Made by a program: the position numbers and the translations under genes. Source: Comamonadaceae bacterium (GTDB lineage Bacteria; Pseudomonadota; Gammaproteobacteria; Burkholderiales; Burkholderiaceae_C). Taken from it: a stretch of DNA of 5,493 nucleotides. The stretch is taken from the NCBI GenBank assembly GCA_947469815.1, contig CANIRI010000177.1:1-5493 (forward strand), in the 5' to 3' direction. Position 1 is the stretch's first letter, and every line of letters begins with the position of its first letter. This document shows, one piece after another, positions 1 through 5,493 of the stretch. Below the pieces are notes generated by a model. The model was not told the DNA's origin. It worked only from the letters and a program-made list of their open reading frames with translations, and did not search any database.

Positions 1-1
1 G

Positions 2-667
2 GCGTCTTACAGCTTGACTTTTGGCGCGTCCTTGATCGCCGCTTTGGTCAATGTGGTGTTTGGCCTGCTGGTGGCCTGGGTGCTGGTGCGTTACGACTTC
101 TTTGGTAAAAAAGTTGTCGACGCGTTGGTCGATCTGCCTTTTGCTTTGCCCACCGCCGTGGCCGGTATTTCGCTCACAGCCTTGCTGGCGGGCAACGGCT
201 GGATCGGTCAGTATTTGGAGCCGCTGGGCATTCAGTTGGCCTTCAACCCCAACGGTGTGGTGATTGCGCTGATCTTCATTGGCCTGCCGTTTGTGGTGCG
301 CACGGTGCAGCCGGTGCTCGAAGACACCGAGAAAGAACTGGAAGAAGCCGCATCCTGCCTCGGCGCCACACGCTGGCAGACCTTCGCCCGGGTGATTTTC
401 CCGTCGATCGCTCCCGCGCTGCTCACCGGTTTTGCCATGGCCTTTGCCCGCGCCATCGGTGAATACGGTTCGGTGATTTTCATTGCCGGCAACATGCCCA
501 TGGTCTCAGAGATCACACCTTTGATCATCATTGGCAAGTTGGAGCAGTACGACTATGCCGGCGCCACGGCGGTGGCCTTGGTCATGTTGGTGATCTCGTT
601 CATGTTGTTGCTGGTGATCAATGCCTTGCAAACTTGGCAGCGTCGCCGCACAGGAGCGTCGTCATGA
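2..667 (+). CDS. cysT: Sulfate/thiosulfate ABC transporter permease CysT (CysU), 3' part; 5' end outside window
   Basis: Inner-membrane permease that pairs with CysW to form the channel of the CysTWA sulfate/thiosulfate importer, fed by a periplasmic binding protein (Sbp or CysP, not in this window). The frame is open from the first complete codon at base 2, so the gene is cut by the window edge. The TTG at base 14 is internal and not a credible start. About 221 residues are visible against roughly 277 in E. coli CysU, so some 55 N-terminal residues are missing. Several hydrophobic segments are visible. The [17 protein letters not shown] stretch (about bases 125-166, here [13 protein letters not shown]) is characteristic of this permease. 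The EAA loop that contacts the ATPase lies at about bases 341-403 ([15 protein letters not shown]...P). The C-terminus ends in an Arg-rich tail. The stop overlaps the cysW start as ATGA, implying translational coupling. Confidence 0.95.
   Translation, partial: ASYSLTFGASLIAALVNVVFGLLVAWVLVRYDFFGKKVVDALVDLPFALPTAVAGISLTALLAGNGWIGQYLEPLGIQLAFNPNGVVIALIFIGLPFVVRTVQPVLEDTEKELEEAASCLGATRWQTFARVIFPSIAPALLTGFAMAFARAIGEYGSVIFIAGNMPMVSEITPLIIIGKLEQYDYAGATAVALVMLVISFMLLLVINALQTWQRRRTGASS
652..656 (+). promoter_or_regulatory. Ribosome binding site of cysW
   Basis: AGGAG sits 7 nt before the ATG at 664, inside the last codons of cysT. It decides the cysW start in favour of ATG 664 over the in-frame TTG at 634, which has no comparable site. 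Confidence 0.75.
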
Positions 668-1560
668 GTCAGCAATCGAGCAATAAACACATCAGCACCA
701 CAGAGCCCGCCTGGGTGCGGATCAGCCTGATCACGCTGGCACTGACCTTCATGTTTTTGTTTTTGATCTTGCCGCTGGCCACTGTGTTTGCAGAAGCCTT
801 GCGCAAAGGTTTTGGCGCCTACTTTGAAGCGCTGAAAGAACCCGATGCCTGGTCGGCGATTCGTTTGACCTTCATCACCGCCTTGATTGCCGTGCCGCTG
901 AACCTGGTGTTTGGCGTTGCCGCCGCATGGGCGATTGCCAAATATGAATTCACGGGCAAGGCCTTTTTGACCACGCTGGTGGACCTGCCTTTCTCGGTCT
1001 CGCCCGTGGTGGCGGGTTTGATTTACGTGCTGATGTTTGGCGCGCAAGGCTGGTTCGGTCCCTGGTTGCAGGCGCAAGACATCAAGATTGTTTTTGCGGT
1101 GCCGGGCATTGTGCTGGCCACGGTGTTCGTGACCTTTCCGTTCATTGCCCGTGAATTGATTCCGCTGATGCAGGCGCAAGGCAGCGACGAAGAGCAGGCC
1201 GCGATTGTGCTGGGCGCCACCGGTTGGCAAACCTTTTGGCATGTCACCTTGCCCAACATCCAATGGGGTTTGATCTACGGCGTGATCTTGTGCAATGCGC
1301 GTGCCATGGGCGAGTTTGGTGCGGTGTCGGTGGTGTCGGGCCATATTCGCGGCCAGACCAACACCATGCCTTTGCATGTGGAAATTTTGTACAACGAATA
1401 CCAATCGGCCGCAGCCTTTGCCGTGGCCTCGCTGTTGGCTTTGCTGGCCGTGGTGACCTTGGTGATCAAGTCGGTGGTGGAGTGGCGCCATGCGCAAGCC
1501 ATGAAAGCCGTGTCCGTTTTGCCACCAGAACGCCTCACTCCAGAAACGGCAACGGCATGA
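664..1560 (+). CDS. cysW: Sulfate/thiosulfate ABC transporter permease CysW
   Basis: Second permease subunit of the CysTWA importer. The protein has 298 residues, close to the family's usual size of about 290. A polar N-terminus (residues 1-18) is followed by a first membrane segment at about 20-42, with further hydrophobic segments at about 67-92, 112-126, 143-160, 201-212 and 248-270. The [13 protein letters not shown] stretch (107-119) is typical of CysW. The EAA loop at about 176-197 reads [22 protein letters not shown] and would dock on the CysA ATPase. Its [20 protein letters not shown] region (215-234) also matches what I know of CysW. The start is ATG 664, overlapping the cysT stop (ATGA) and preceded by AGGAG. 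The TTG at 634 would add ten residues overlapping cysT and is rejected. The stop at 1558-1560 lies 34 nt before cysA. Confidence 0.96.
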   Translation: MSQQSSNKHISTTEPAWVRISLITLALTFMFLFLILPLATVFAEALRKGFGAYFEALKEPDAWSAIRLTFITALIAVPLNLVFGVAAAWAIAKYEFTGKAFLTTLVDLPFSVSPVVAGLIYVLMFGAQGWFGPWLQAQDIKIVFAVPGIVLATVFVTFPFIARELIPLMQAQGSDEEQAAIVLGATGWQTFWHVTLPNIQWGLIYGVILCNARAMGEFGAVSVVSGHIRGQTNTMPLHVEILYNEYQSAAAFAVASLLALLAVVTLVIKSVVEWRHAQAMKAVSVLPPERLTPETATA

Positions 1561-1598
1561 ACATCTTTCAACCGCTTACGCAGCAGGTCAGACCATGA
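1557..1598 (+). CDS. Possible 13-residue coupling mini-ORF between cysW and cysA
   Basis: An ATG at 1557 overlaps the cysW stop as ATGA. It opens a 13-codon frame ([13 protein letters not shown]) whose TGA at 1596-1598 overlaps the cysA ATG, again as ATGA. It exactly spans the gap between two genes whose expression must be balanced. A ribosome finishing cysW could re-initiate here and then be delivered to the cysA start, whose own ribosome binding site (AGGT at 1585-1588) is weak. Against it, no clear Shine-Dalgarno precedes ATG 1557, and two ATGA junctions in a 42-bp stretch could arise by chance. The peptide resembles no family I know. Any function would be in the act of translation, not in the product. 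Confidence 0.2.
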   Translation: MNIFQPLTQQVRP

Positions 1599-2686
1599 GC
1601 ATCGAAATTCGCAACGTGCATAAACAGTTTGGCACTTTCACCGCCTTGAACGATGTCAGCCTGGACATTGAGTCCGGCGAGCTGGTGGCACTGCTGGGGC
1701 CCTCGGGCTGCGGCAAGACCACCTTGCTGCGCATCATTGCGGGCCTGGAAACCGCCGACCAAGGCACGATTGGTTTCAGCGGCGAAGACACCACCCATGT
1801 GCATGTGCGCGAGCGCCAGGTGGGTTTTGTGTTCCAGCATTACGCGCTGTTTCGCCACATGACGGTGTTTGAAAACGTGGCCTTTGGCCTGCGCGTCAAA
1901 CCCCGCGCGCAACGTCCCAATGAAGCGGAAATTCAGCGCAAGGTGCATGAGTTGCTGAACTTGGTGCAGCTCGACTGGCTGTCGGACCGTTACCCCTCAC
2001 AACTGTCGGGCGGACAACGCCAGCGCATTGCCTTGGCCCGCGCCTTGGCAGTGGAGCCCAAAGTGCTGCTGCTGGACGAGCCCTTTGGCGCACTCGACGC
2101 CAAGGTGCGCAAAGAGCTGCGCCGCTGGTTGCGCCGCCTGCATGACGAGTTGCACGTGACCAGTATTTTTGTGACCCACGACCAGGAAGAAGCCCTCGAA
2201 GTGGCCGATCGCGTGGTGCTGATGAACAAGGGCCAGATCGAGCAAATCGGCTCGCCGCAAGAAGTGTGGGACCATCCGGCCAGTCCGTTCGTGTATGGCT
2301 TTTTGGGCGATGTGAATTTGTTCCACGGCCGCGCCCACGAAGGCGAAATGCTGATTGGCTCAGAACAACACGCCGTGCGTCTGGATACGCCTGAGCATGG
2401 CCAAGTGCAAGACGCCAAAGCCTTTGCCTATGTGCGCCCGCATGATCTGGATGTGACCCGCTTTCAAACCGGCGAGGCGCAAATGGGCATTGTGGCCAAA
2501 CTGACCCGCGCTATCGTGGTCGGGCCGGTGGCGCGACTGGAGCTGGAGGCTTTGGAGCCCCACTTTGGCCAAAACGCCATCATTGAGGCGCAGCTTTCTG
2601 CATCGCAGTTCCGCCAGCAAGCATTCACTGAAGGCGAAGTGTTGGTTTTGACCCCGCGCAAAGCGCGGGTGTTTGTCGACGGCTGA
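1595..2686 (+). CDS. cysA: Sulfate/thiosulfate import ATP-binding protein CysA
   Basis: Cytoplasmic ATPase that powers sulfate/thiosulfate import through CysT and CysW. At 363 residues it matches the usual CysA length of about 365. The N-terminal ABC domain carries Walker [10 protein letters not shown] (35-43), the Q-loop [17 protein letters not shown] (78-94, Q81), signature LSGGQRQ (137-143), Walker B LLLDEP (158-163, catalytic E162), D-loop GALD (165-168) and switch histidine H195 in VTHDQEEA. Residues from about 240 onwards form the TOBE-type regulatory domain, including an RPHDLDV stretch. All catalytic residues are present. The start MSIEIRNV aligns with the N-terminus of E. coli CysA as I remember it, which supports ATG 1595. 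The upstream ribosome binding site is weak, so translation may depend on coupling from cysW. It is probably the last gene of the importer operon, because a hairpin overlaps its end. Confidence 0.97.
   Translation: MSIEIRNVHKQFGTFTALNDVSLDIESGELVALLGPSGCGKTTLLRIIAGLETADQGTIGFSGEDTTHVHVRERQVGFVFQHYALFRHMTVFENVAFGLRVKPRAQRPNEAEIQRKVHELLNLVQLDWLSDRYPSQLSGGQRQRIALARALAVEPKVLLLDEPFGALDAKVRKELRRWLRRLHDELHVTSIFVTHDQEEALEVADRVVLMNKGQIEQIGSPQEVWDHPASPFVYGFLGDVNLFHGRAHEGEMLIGSEQHAVRLDTPEHGQVQDAKAFAYVRPHDLDVTRFQTGEAQMGIVAKLTRAIVVGPVARLELEALEPHFGQNAIIEAQLSASQFRQQAFTEGEVLVLTPRKARVFVDG
2653..2669 (+). terminator. GC-rich hairpin at the 3' end of cysA, possible weak terminator
   Basis: CCCGCGC and GCGCGGG form a perfect 7-bp inverted repeat with an AAA loop. 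It is followed by TGTTTGT, a T-rich but interrupted tail. It lies inside the coding sequence, ending 17 bases before the cysA stop codon is complete. It could terminate or attenuate transcription, or protect the cysTWA mRNA 3' end. The imperfect T-tract and the location inside a GC-rich gene keep confidence low. Confidence 0.35.
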
Positions 2687-2736
2687 ACGCCAGTTCGGCA
2701 TCACATTAAGATATTCACATATTGAAGGATTTGTTC
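2687..2736 (+). promoter_or_regulatory. Short AT-richer leader between cysA and the dsrE-like gene; possible promoter
   Basis: This 50-bp gap is visibly richer in A and T than the surrounding coding DNA, especially 2700-2736, where a secondary promoter could lie. TAAGAT at 2707-2712 matches the -10 consensus at four of six positions, but no convincing -35 element stands at the right distance. Together with the preceding hairpin it suggests that the downstream sulfur-oxidation genes have their own transcript, but read-through from cysA is equally possible. Confidence 0.25.
2725..2729 (+). promoter_or_regulatory. Ribosome binding site of the dsrE-like gene
   Basis: AAGGA stands 7 nt before ATG 2737. 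It selects this ATG over the in-frame TTG at 2722, which would also spoil the signal peptide by placing MKDLF before it. Confidence 0.7.
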
Positions 2737-3147
2737 ATGAAACGCTTGGTTTTTCTGATGTTCGGCCTGCTGGCTTGCACCTTCTCTTGGTCGCAGATCA
2801 AAGTGGTTTACCACCTGGTCGATGGCATTCCACAGGCTTCACGGGCGATTGGCAACATCCGCAACCATTTGGCCGCAGACCCCACAACCAAAATCGTGGT
2901 GGTTGCCCATGGCGCGGGCATCGACTTTTTACTCGATGGTGCCAATAATGCCAATGACCAATCCTTTTCCAGCAGTGTGAGTGATCTGGTGGCCAAAGGC
3001 GTGGACTTTAGGGTGTGTAACAACACCTTGACCGCGCGAAACATTTCCCCCGATAAAGTTTTGATGGAGGCCAAGGTTGTGCCTGCAGGTGTGGCCGAGG
3101 TGGCTCGCTTGCAAGCCCGAGAAGGCTATGTGTATTTGCGTCCATGA
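2737..3147 (+). CDS. Exported DsrE/DsrF-like sulfur-relay family protein
   Basis: A 136-residue protein resembling the DsrE/DsrF-like family. Members such as TusBCD/DsrEFH carry persulfide sulfur on a conserved cysteine, although many single-gene relatives are uncharacterised. The core shows IKVVYHLVDG (21-30), a helix with AIGNIRNHL (37-45), the strand TKIVVVAHGAGIDFLL (51-66) and GVDFRVCNNTL (88-98) with C94 at the expected family position. Residues 1-19 look like a Sec signal: MKR, a hydrophobic core LVFLMFGLLA, then cleavage near SWS-Q. An alternative is lipidation at C14 within LLAC, an imperfect lipobox. Either way the protein would act outside the cytoplasm, unlike classical DsrE. C94 would be the only cysteine left after Sec cleavage. 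It precedes the cytochrome c gene by 35 bp and is probably co-transcribed with it and fccB, suggesting a role in handling sulfur produced by sulfide oxidation. That role is inferred. Confidence 0.8.
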   Translation: MKRLVFLMFGLLACTFSWSQIKVVYHLVDGIPQASRAIGNIRNHLAADPTTKIVVVAHGAGIDFLLDGANNANDQSFSSSVSDLVAKGVDFRVCNNTLTARNISPDKVLMEAKVVPAGVAEVARLQAREGYVYLRP

Positions 3148-3172
3148 TGACGCGCTGGATAAGACCCCAATT

Positions 3173-3177
3173 AGGAG
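3173..3177 (+). promoter_or_regulatory. Ribosome binding site of the cytochrome c gene
   Basis: AGGAG ends 5 nt before ATG 3183. It fixes the start there instead of the in-frame ATG at 3144, which overlaps the previous gene's stop and would place a 13-residue polar stretch before the signal peptide. Confidence 0.75.
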
Positions 3178-3182
3178 AAACC

Positions 3183-3488
3183 ATGAAAAAAATCATCCCC
3201 TGGCTGCTGTGCTTCGGCACAGCCACCATGTTTAACGCTCAAGCCGAAACTCCATCGCAAGTGCGCAGCTTGGCCGCCTCTTGCGCTGCTTGTCATGGCA
3301 CCAACGGCAACGCACAGGGCAGCATGGTGACTTTGGCTGGCACGCCTCAACAGGTGATTGCGCAAAAAATGCAAGACTACAAAGCGGGCCGCGTGCCTAC
3401 CGCCACAATCATGCACCAGCTGGCCAAAGGCTACACCGATGACGAGATCAACGCCATCGCAGCTTACTTTGCCGCGCAAAAGAAATAA
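3183..3488 (+). CDS. Small monoheme cytochrome c, probable electron-accepting partner of FccB (FccA/SoxE-like)
   Basis: A periplasmic class I cytochrome c of 101 residues. Residues 1-21 form a Sec signal peptide (MKK, hydrophobic core, cleavage after NAQA), leaving about 80 residues. The single heme-attachment site is CAACH (C34, C37, H38), followed by GTNGNAQGS. M77 in ATIMHQLAKGYTDDEI is the likely sixth heme ligand, in the arrangement seen in flavocytochrome c and cytochrome c553-like proteins. It lies 11 nt before fccB, strongly implying that it receives electrons from the FccB flavin. Known flavocytochromes c have either a diheme subunit (Allochromatium) or a monoheme one (Chlorobium), and this one is of the monoheme kind. 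A run of seven A directly follows the start codon. The fccA symbol is not assigned, because small cytochromes of this type also serve other dehydrogenases. Confidence 0.88.
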   Translation: MKKIIPWLLCFGTATMFNAQAETPSQVRSLAASCAACHGTNGNAQGSMVTLAGTPQQVIAQKMQDYKAGRVPTATIMHQLAKGYTDDEINAIAAYFAAQKK

Positions 3489-3492
3489 GGAG
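3487..3492 (+). promoter_or_regulatory. Ribosome binding site of fccB overlapping the cytochrome c stop codon
   Basis: AAGGAG stands 7 nt before ATG 3500, and its first two bases belong to the TAA stop of the cytochrome gene. The arrangement favours coupled, high-level production of both subunits. Confidence 0.75.
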
Positions 3493-3499
3493 TCCGAAC

Positions 3500-4771
3500 A
3501 TGAAACGTCGTCAATTACTCCAATCGGGCTCGGCCCTGGGCGTCATGGGTTTGATGGCTGGTTGCGCCAGTGCCTCGGACAAAGGACCCAAGGTTGTGGT
3601 CATTGGTGCGGGGTACGCGGGTGCCACTGCGGCCAAATACATTCGCATGTGGTCGGACTATGGCATTCAGGTGACCCTGGTCGAGCCCAATCCTGCTTTC
3701 GTGTCTTGCCCTTTGTCCAACCTGGTTTTGGGCGGCAGCAAGCGCATGGCCGACATCACCTCGCCGTACGACAACCTGGTGCGTCGCCACGGTGTCAAAT
3801 GGGTGCAGGACCGTGCCACAAGCATCGATGTGGACAAACGCCTGGTGCAGTTGGCCGGTGGCAGTGCCTTGCCTTATGACCGTTTGATCGTGTCGCCCGG
3901 GGTGGACTTCATGTGGGACAGCTTGCCCGGTATGAAGCAAGCCGTTGCGCAAGACAAAGTTTTGCATGCGTGGAAGGGGGGGCCGCAAACGCTGGCGCTT
4001 CGCCAGCAACTTGAGGCCATGCCCGACGGCGGCGTATTCGCCATGTCGATTCCCCTGGCACCTTACCGCTGCCCGCCCGGACCATATGAGCGTGCATGCC
4101 AAGTAGCGACGTATTTCAGCCAATACAAGCCCAAGAGCAAGGTCCTGATTTTGGATGCCAACGACGACGTCACTTCCAAAGGGGCTTTGTTTAAAAAGGC
4201 CTGGGCAGAGCGGTATGCCGGCATGATCGAGTACCGTCCCAAACACCAGCTGGTGGATGTGGATGCGGCCAGTGGCACTTTGAAGTTTGAATTCAACGAC
4301 GACCTGAAAGCCAATGTGCTCAACGTCATTCCACCCATGCGGGCGGGCGACATCGCGTTCAAGACCGGTCTGGCCACCGCCAATCAGCGCTGGTGCGAGG
4401 TCGACTTTTTGACCTTCGAGTCCAAGGCGGCCAAGAATGTGCACGTGTTGGGTGATGCCATTCAGATTGCCCCCGCCATGCCCAAGTCAGGCCACATGGC
4501 CAACCAGCATGGCAAGACATGTGCTGCGGCCGTGGTGGCCTTGTTGACCGGTCAAGCCGTGAATCAAACACCGGTGTACAACAACACTTGCTACAGCTTT
4601 GTCAGCGCCAAGGATGTTGTGCATGTGGCCAGTGTGCACCGCTACGATGCCGACAAAAAGACCATGCTCACGGTGCCCGGCGCCGGTGGCTTGTCCGCTG
4701 CGGCCAATGAACTCGAAGGCGTTTACGCGTTGGCTTGGGCGCAAAACATCTGGGCAGATACTTTGGCTTGA
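3500..4771 (+). CDS. fccB: Flavocytochrome c sulfide dehydrogenase, FAD-binding subunit (FccB/SoxF)
   Basis: Periplasmic flavoprotein that oxidises sulfide to sulfur or polysulfide and passes electrons to a cytochrome c subunit. Its 423 residues fit the family. The N-terminal Rossmann motif is VVVIGAGYAGATAAKYI (32-48), and a second FAD contact lies in VHVLGDA (314-320). C70 in FVSCPLSN matches the cysteine that binds FAD covalently in the Allochromatium enzyme. C191 in YRCPPGPYERA and C364 in NNTCYS match its redox-active disulfide. The C-terminal part from about 355 corresponds to the flavocytochrome c sulfide dehydrogenase flavin-binding domain. The N-terminus MKRRQLLQSGSALGVMG is twin-arginine-like, consistent with export after cofactor loading. 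It runs into MAGC (19-22), a good lipobox, so the protein may be a lipoprotein. Additional cysteines are C200, C299 and C341. A G7 run at 3976-3982 keeps the frame. It follows the cytochrome gene by 11 nt. Confidence 0.94.
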   Translation: MKRRQLLQSGSALGVMGLMAGCASASDKGPKVVVIGAGYAGATAAKYIRMWSDYGIQVTLVEPNPAFVSCPLSNLVLGGSKRMADITSPYDNLVRRHGVKWVQDRATSIDVDKRLVQLAGGSALPYDRLIVSPGVDFMWDSLPGMKQAVAQDKVLHAWKGGPQTLALRQQLEAMPDGGVFAMSIPLAPYRCPPGPYERACQVATYFSQYKPKSKVLILDANDDVTSKGALFKKAWAERYAGMIEYRPKHQLVDVDAASGTLKFEFNDDLKANVLNVIPPMRAGDIAFKTGLATANQRWCEVDFLTFESKAAKNVHVLGDAIQIAPAMPKSGHMANQHGKTCAAAVVALLTGQAVNQTPVYNNTCYSFVSAKDVVHVASVHRYDADKKTMLTVPGAGGLSAAANELEGVYALAWAQNIWADTLA

Positions 4772-4777
4772 AGTGGG

Positions 4778-5493
4778 CTACACCGGCCAGCCCATGCGCT
4801 GGTGTACGCGCCACGCCATGCCAGCGCCCAGCCAGATGGCGAGCAGGGTCAGCCACGCCGTCAATGCAAAGACCGACCCGCCCGCCATGCCCGCGCCCAC
4901 GGTGCAGCCGCCGGCCATGACGGCGCCCAGGCCCATCAGCACAGCGCCCGTCAGGTAGTGGACGAGTTTGTTTTCGGCTTGAAAACTTTCCCATTTGAAT
5001 TCGCGCCCCAGCAATGCTCCCGCCAACGAGCCCAGCAGTGTGGCTGGCAACAAGCCAGCGTCAAAACCAAAGCGTGGTGCCGTGCCTGTCGACAAAATGC
5101 GCATCAAAAATTCTGCCGTTGCGCTGCTGAAACTGATGCTTTGAATTTGCACCGCTTCAAAAGACTGCCCCGCTATGGCCTGTGTCAGTCCCCAGCCTGC
5201 AGCCACAGTCAGGCCTACCGCAATCGATCCCAGCCCCAAGGCTAGACGCTGAGGGTGGGTCTTGAGAAAGAAATACAAGCCGCTGGTGAACGCCAACGCG
5301 GCCAGTAGGATGCCGCCCATATGGCCGATGCCGGTAATTTGCAGCAAGTCGCGCCCGGGGCCACCATCGATCTGCCACCATGACACCATGGCTTGACGAA
5401 CGGGCGCCAGCCATCCGGCAATGCTGGCCTGCACGGTGACCGCAAAGACCAAGGCTGCGATCGCGGCCCGCAAGTTCCCGTTGGCAGACAAAA
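4778..5493 (-). CDS. YeeE/YedE-family (DUF395) sulfur-compound transporter, N-terminus outside window
   Basis: Polytopic inner-membrane protein of the YeeE/YedE family. Its characterised member TsuA imports thiosulfate, and others are proposed to move sulfur species. The 237 visible residues remain open to the window edge. The TTG at 5491-5489 gives Leu within the protein and is not trusted as a start. Full-length relatives have about 350-400 residues, so about a third is probably missing. Numbering from that TTG, hydrophobic segments lie at about 8-29, 54-76, 83-107, 146-162 and 178-226. The family hallmark is GAVMAGGCTVGAGMAGGS (189-206), with C196 in the GGC position, matching a cysteine important in TsuA. 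The substrate cannot be read from the sequence, but the flavocytochrome c neighbour suggests a reduced sulfur compound. It converges on fccB with 6 bp between stops. Its promoter is not in the window. Confidence 0.88.
   Translation of the reverse strand, partial: LSANGNLRAAIAALVFAVTVQASIAGWLAPVRQAMVSWWQIDGGPGRDLLQITGIGHMGGILLAALAFTSGLYFFLKTHPQRLALGLGSIAVGLTVAAGWGLTQAIAGQSFEAVQIQSISFSSATAEFLMRILSTGTAPRFGFDAGLLPATLLGSLAGALLGREFKWESFQAENKLVHYLTGAVLMGLGAVMAGGCTVGAGMAGGSVFALTAWLTLLAIWLGAGMAWRVHQRMGWPV

Noticed and set aside
634..663. Upstream TTG start for cysW
   Set aside because: It would add ten residues overlapping cysT and has no Shine-Dalgarno. ATG 664 has AGGAG at a 7-nt distance and forms the usual ATGA overlap.
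553..1497. Long open frame on the minus strand opposite cysW (314 codons)
   Set aside because: The translation is rich in His, Gln, Arg and Gly with no recognisable domain, and it lies wholly antisense to the well-supported cysT/cysW. It reflects codon bias in GC-rich DNA.
1796..1809. Short tandem CATGTG repeat in cysA
   Set aside because: Two copies only, encoding a His-Val-His-Val stretch at a place where CysA proteins vary. No sign of a functional repeat.
3144..3182. Upstream ATG start for the cytochrome c gene
   Set aside because: It would put 13 residues before a complete signal peptide. ATG 3183 has AGGAG at a 5-nt distance.
3515..4444. Long open frame on the minus strand opposite fccB (309 codons)
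   Set aside because: Low-complexity His/Gly/Arg-rich translation without family features, fully antisense to fccB, which has clear motifs.
4780..4805. Inverted repeats ACACC/GGTGT and CCAGC/GCTGG just after the fccB stop, considered as a terminator
   Set aside because: The stems are only 5 bp, the two are competing alternatives, there is no T-run on either strand, and the sequence is coding for the end of the YeeE/YedE protein.
1..5493. Search for mobile elements, CRISPR arrays, tRNA/rRNA genes and riboswitches
   Set aside because: No transposase, terminal inverted repeats, regularly spaced repeats or tRNA-like cloverleaf were seen. Nearly all bases are accounted for by sulfur-metabolism genes, and the only noncoding gaps are 50 bp or shorter.

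Overview
The window reads as a chromosomal stretch of a GC-rich betaproteobacterium. Codon usage, strong AGGAG-type ribosome binding sites, tight operon packing and overall protein character suggest Burkholderiales, perhaps a Comamonadaceae-like freshwater organism. This is an impression from the sequence, not a database result. It is almost fully coding, and every recognisable gene concerns sulfur.

Bases 1-2686 (+) hold the 3' part of a sulfate/thiosulfate ABC importer operon: cysT (5' end outside the window), cysW and cysA. cysT and cysW overlap by ATGA. A possible 13-codon mini-ORF bridges cysW and cysA, with ATGA at both ends. A perfect GC-rich 7-bp hairpin lies in the last codons of cysA and may act as a weak terminator. 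A short, comparatively AT-rich gap (2687-2736) separates the importer from the next genes.

Bases 2737-4771 (+) form a compact second group with strong ribosome binding sites. It encodes an exported DsrE/DsrF-like protein with one conserved-type cysteine, a small monoheme cytochrome c, and the flavoprotein subunit of flavocytochrome c sulfide dehydrogenase (FccB/SoxF). FccB retains the covalent-FAD cysteine and both redox-disulfide cysteines. The cytochrome and FccB together make a plausible periplasmic sulfide-oxidising flavocytochrome c. The DsrE-like protein may bind or pass on sulfur in the same compartment, which is inference.

Bases 4778-5493 (-) hold the C-terminal two thirds or so of a YeeE/YedE-family membrane protein, a putative transporter of sulfur compounds. 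It converges on fccB with only 6 bp between the stop codons.

Taken together, the region couples uptake of oxidised sulfur (CysTWA) with periplasmic oxidation of reduced sulfur (FccB and cytochrome c) and probable movement of a sulfur species across the inner membrane (YeeE/YedE). I saw no tRNA, rRNA, CRISPR array, insertion sequence or obvious horizontally acquired segment. The most unusual points are the exported DsrE-like protein next to flavocytochrome c, the combined twin-arginine and lipobox signal on FccB, and the mini-ORF at the cysW-cysA junction.
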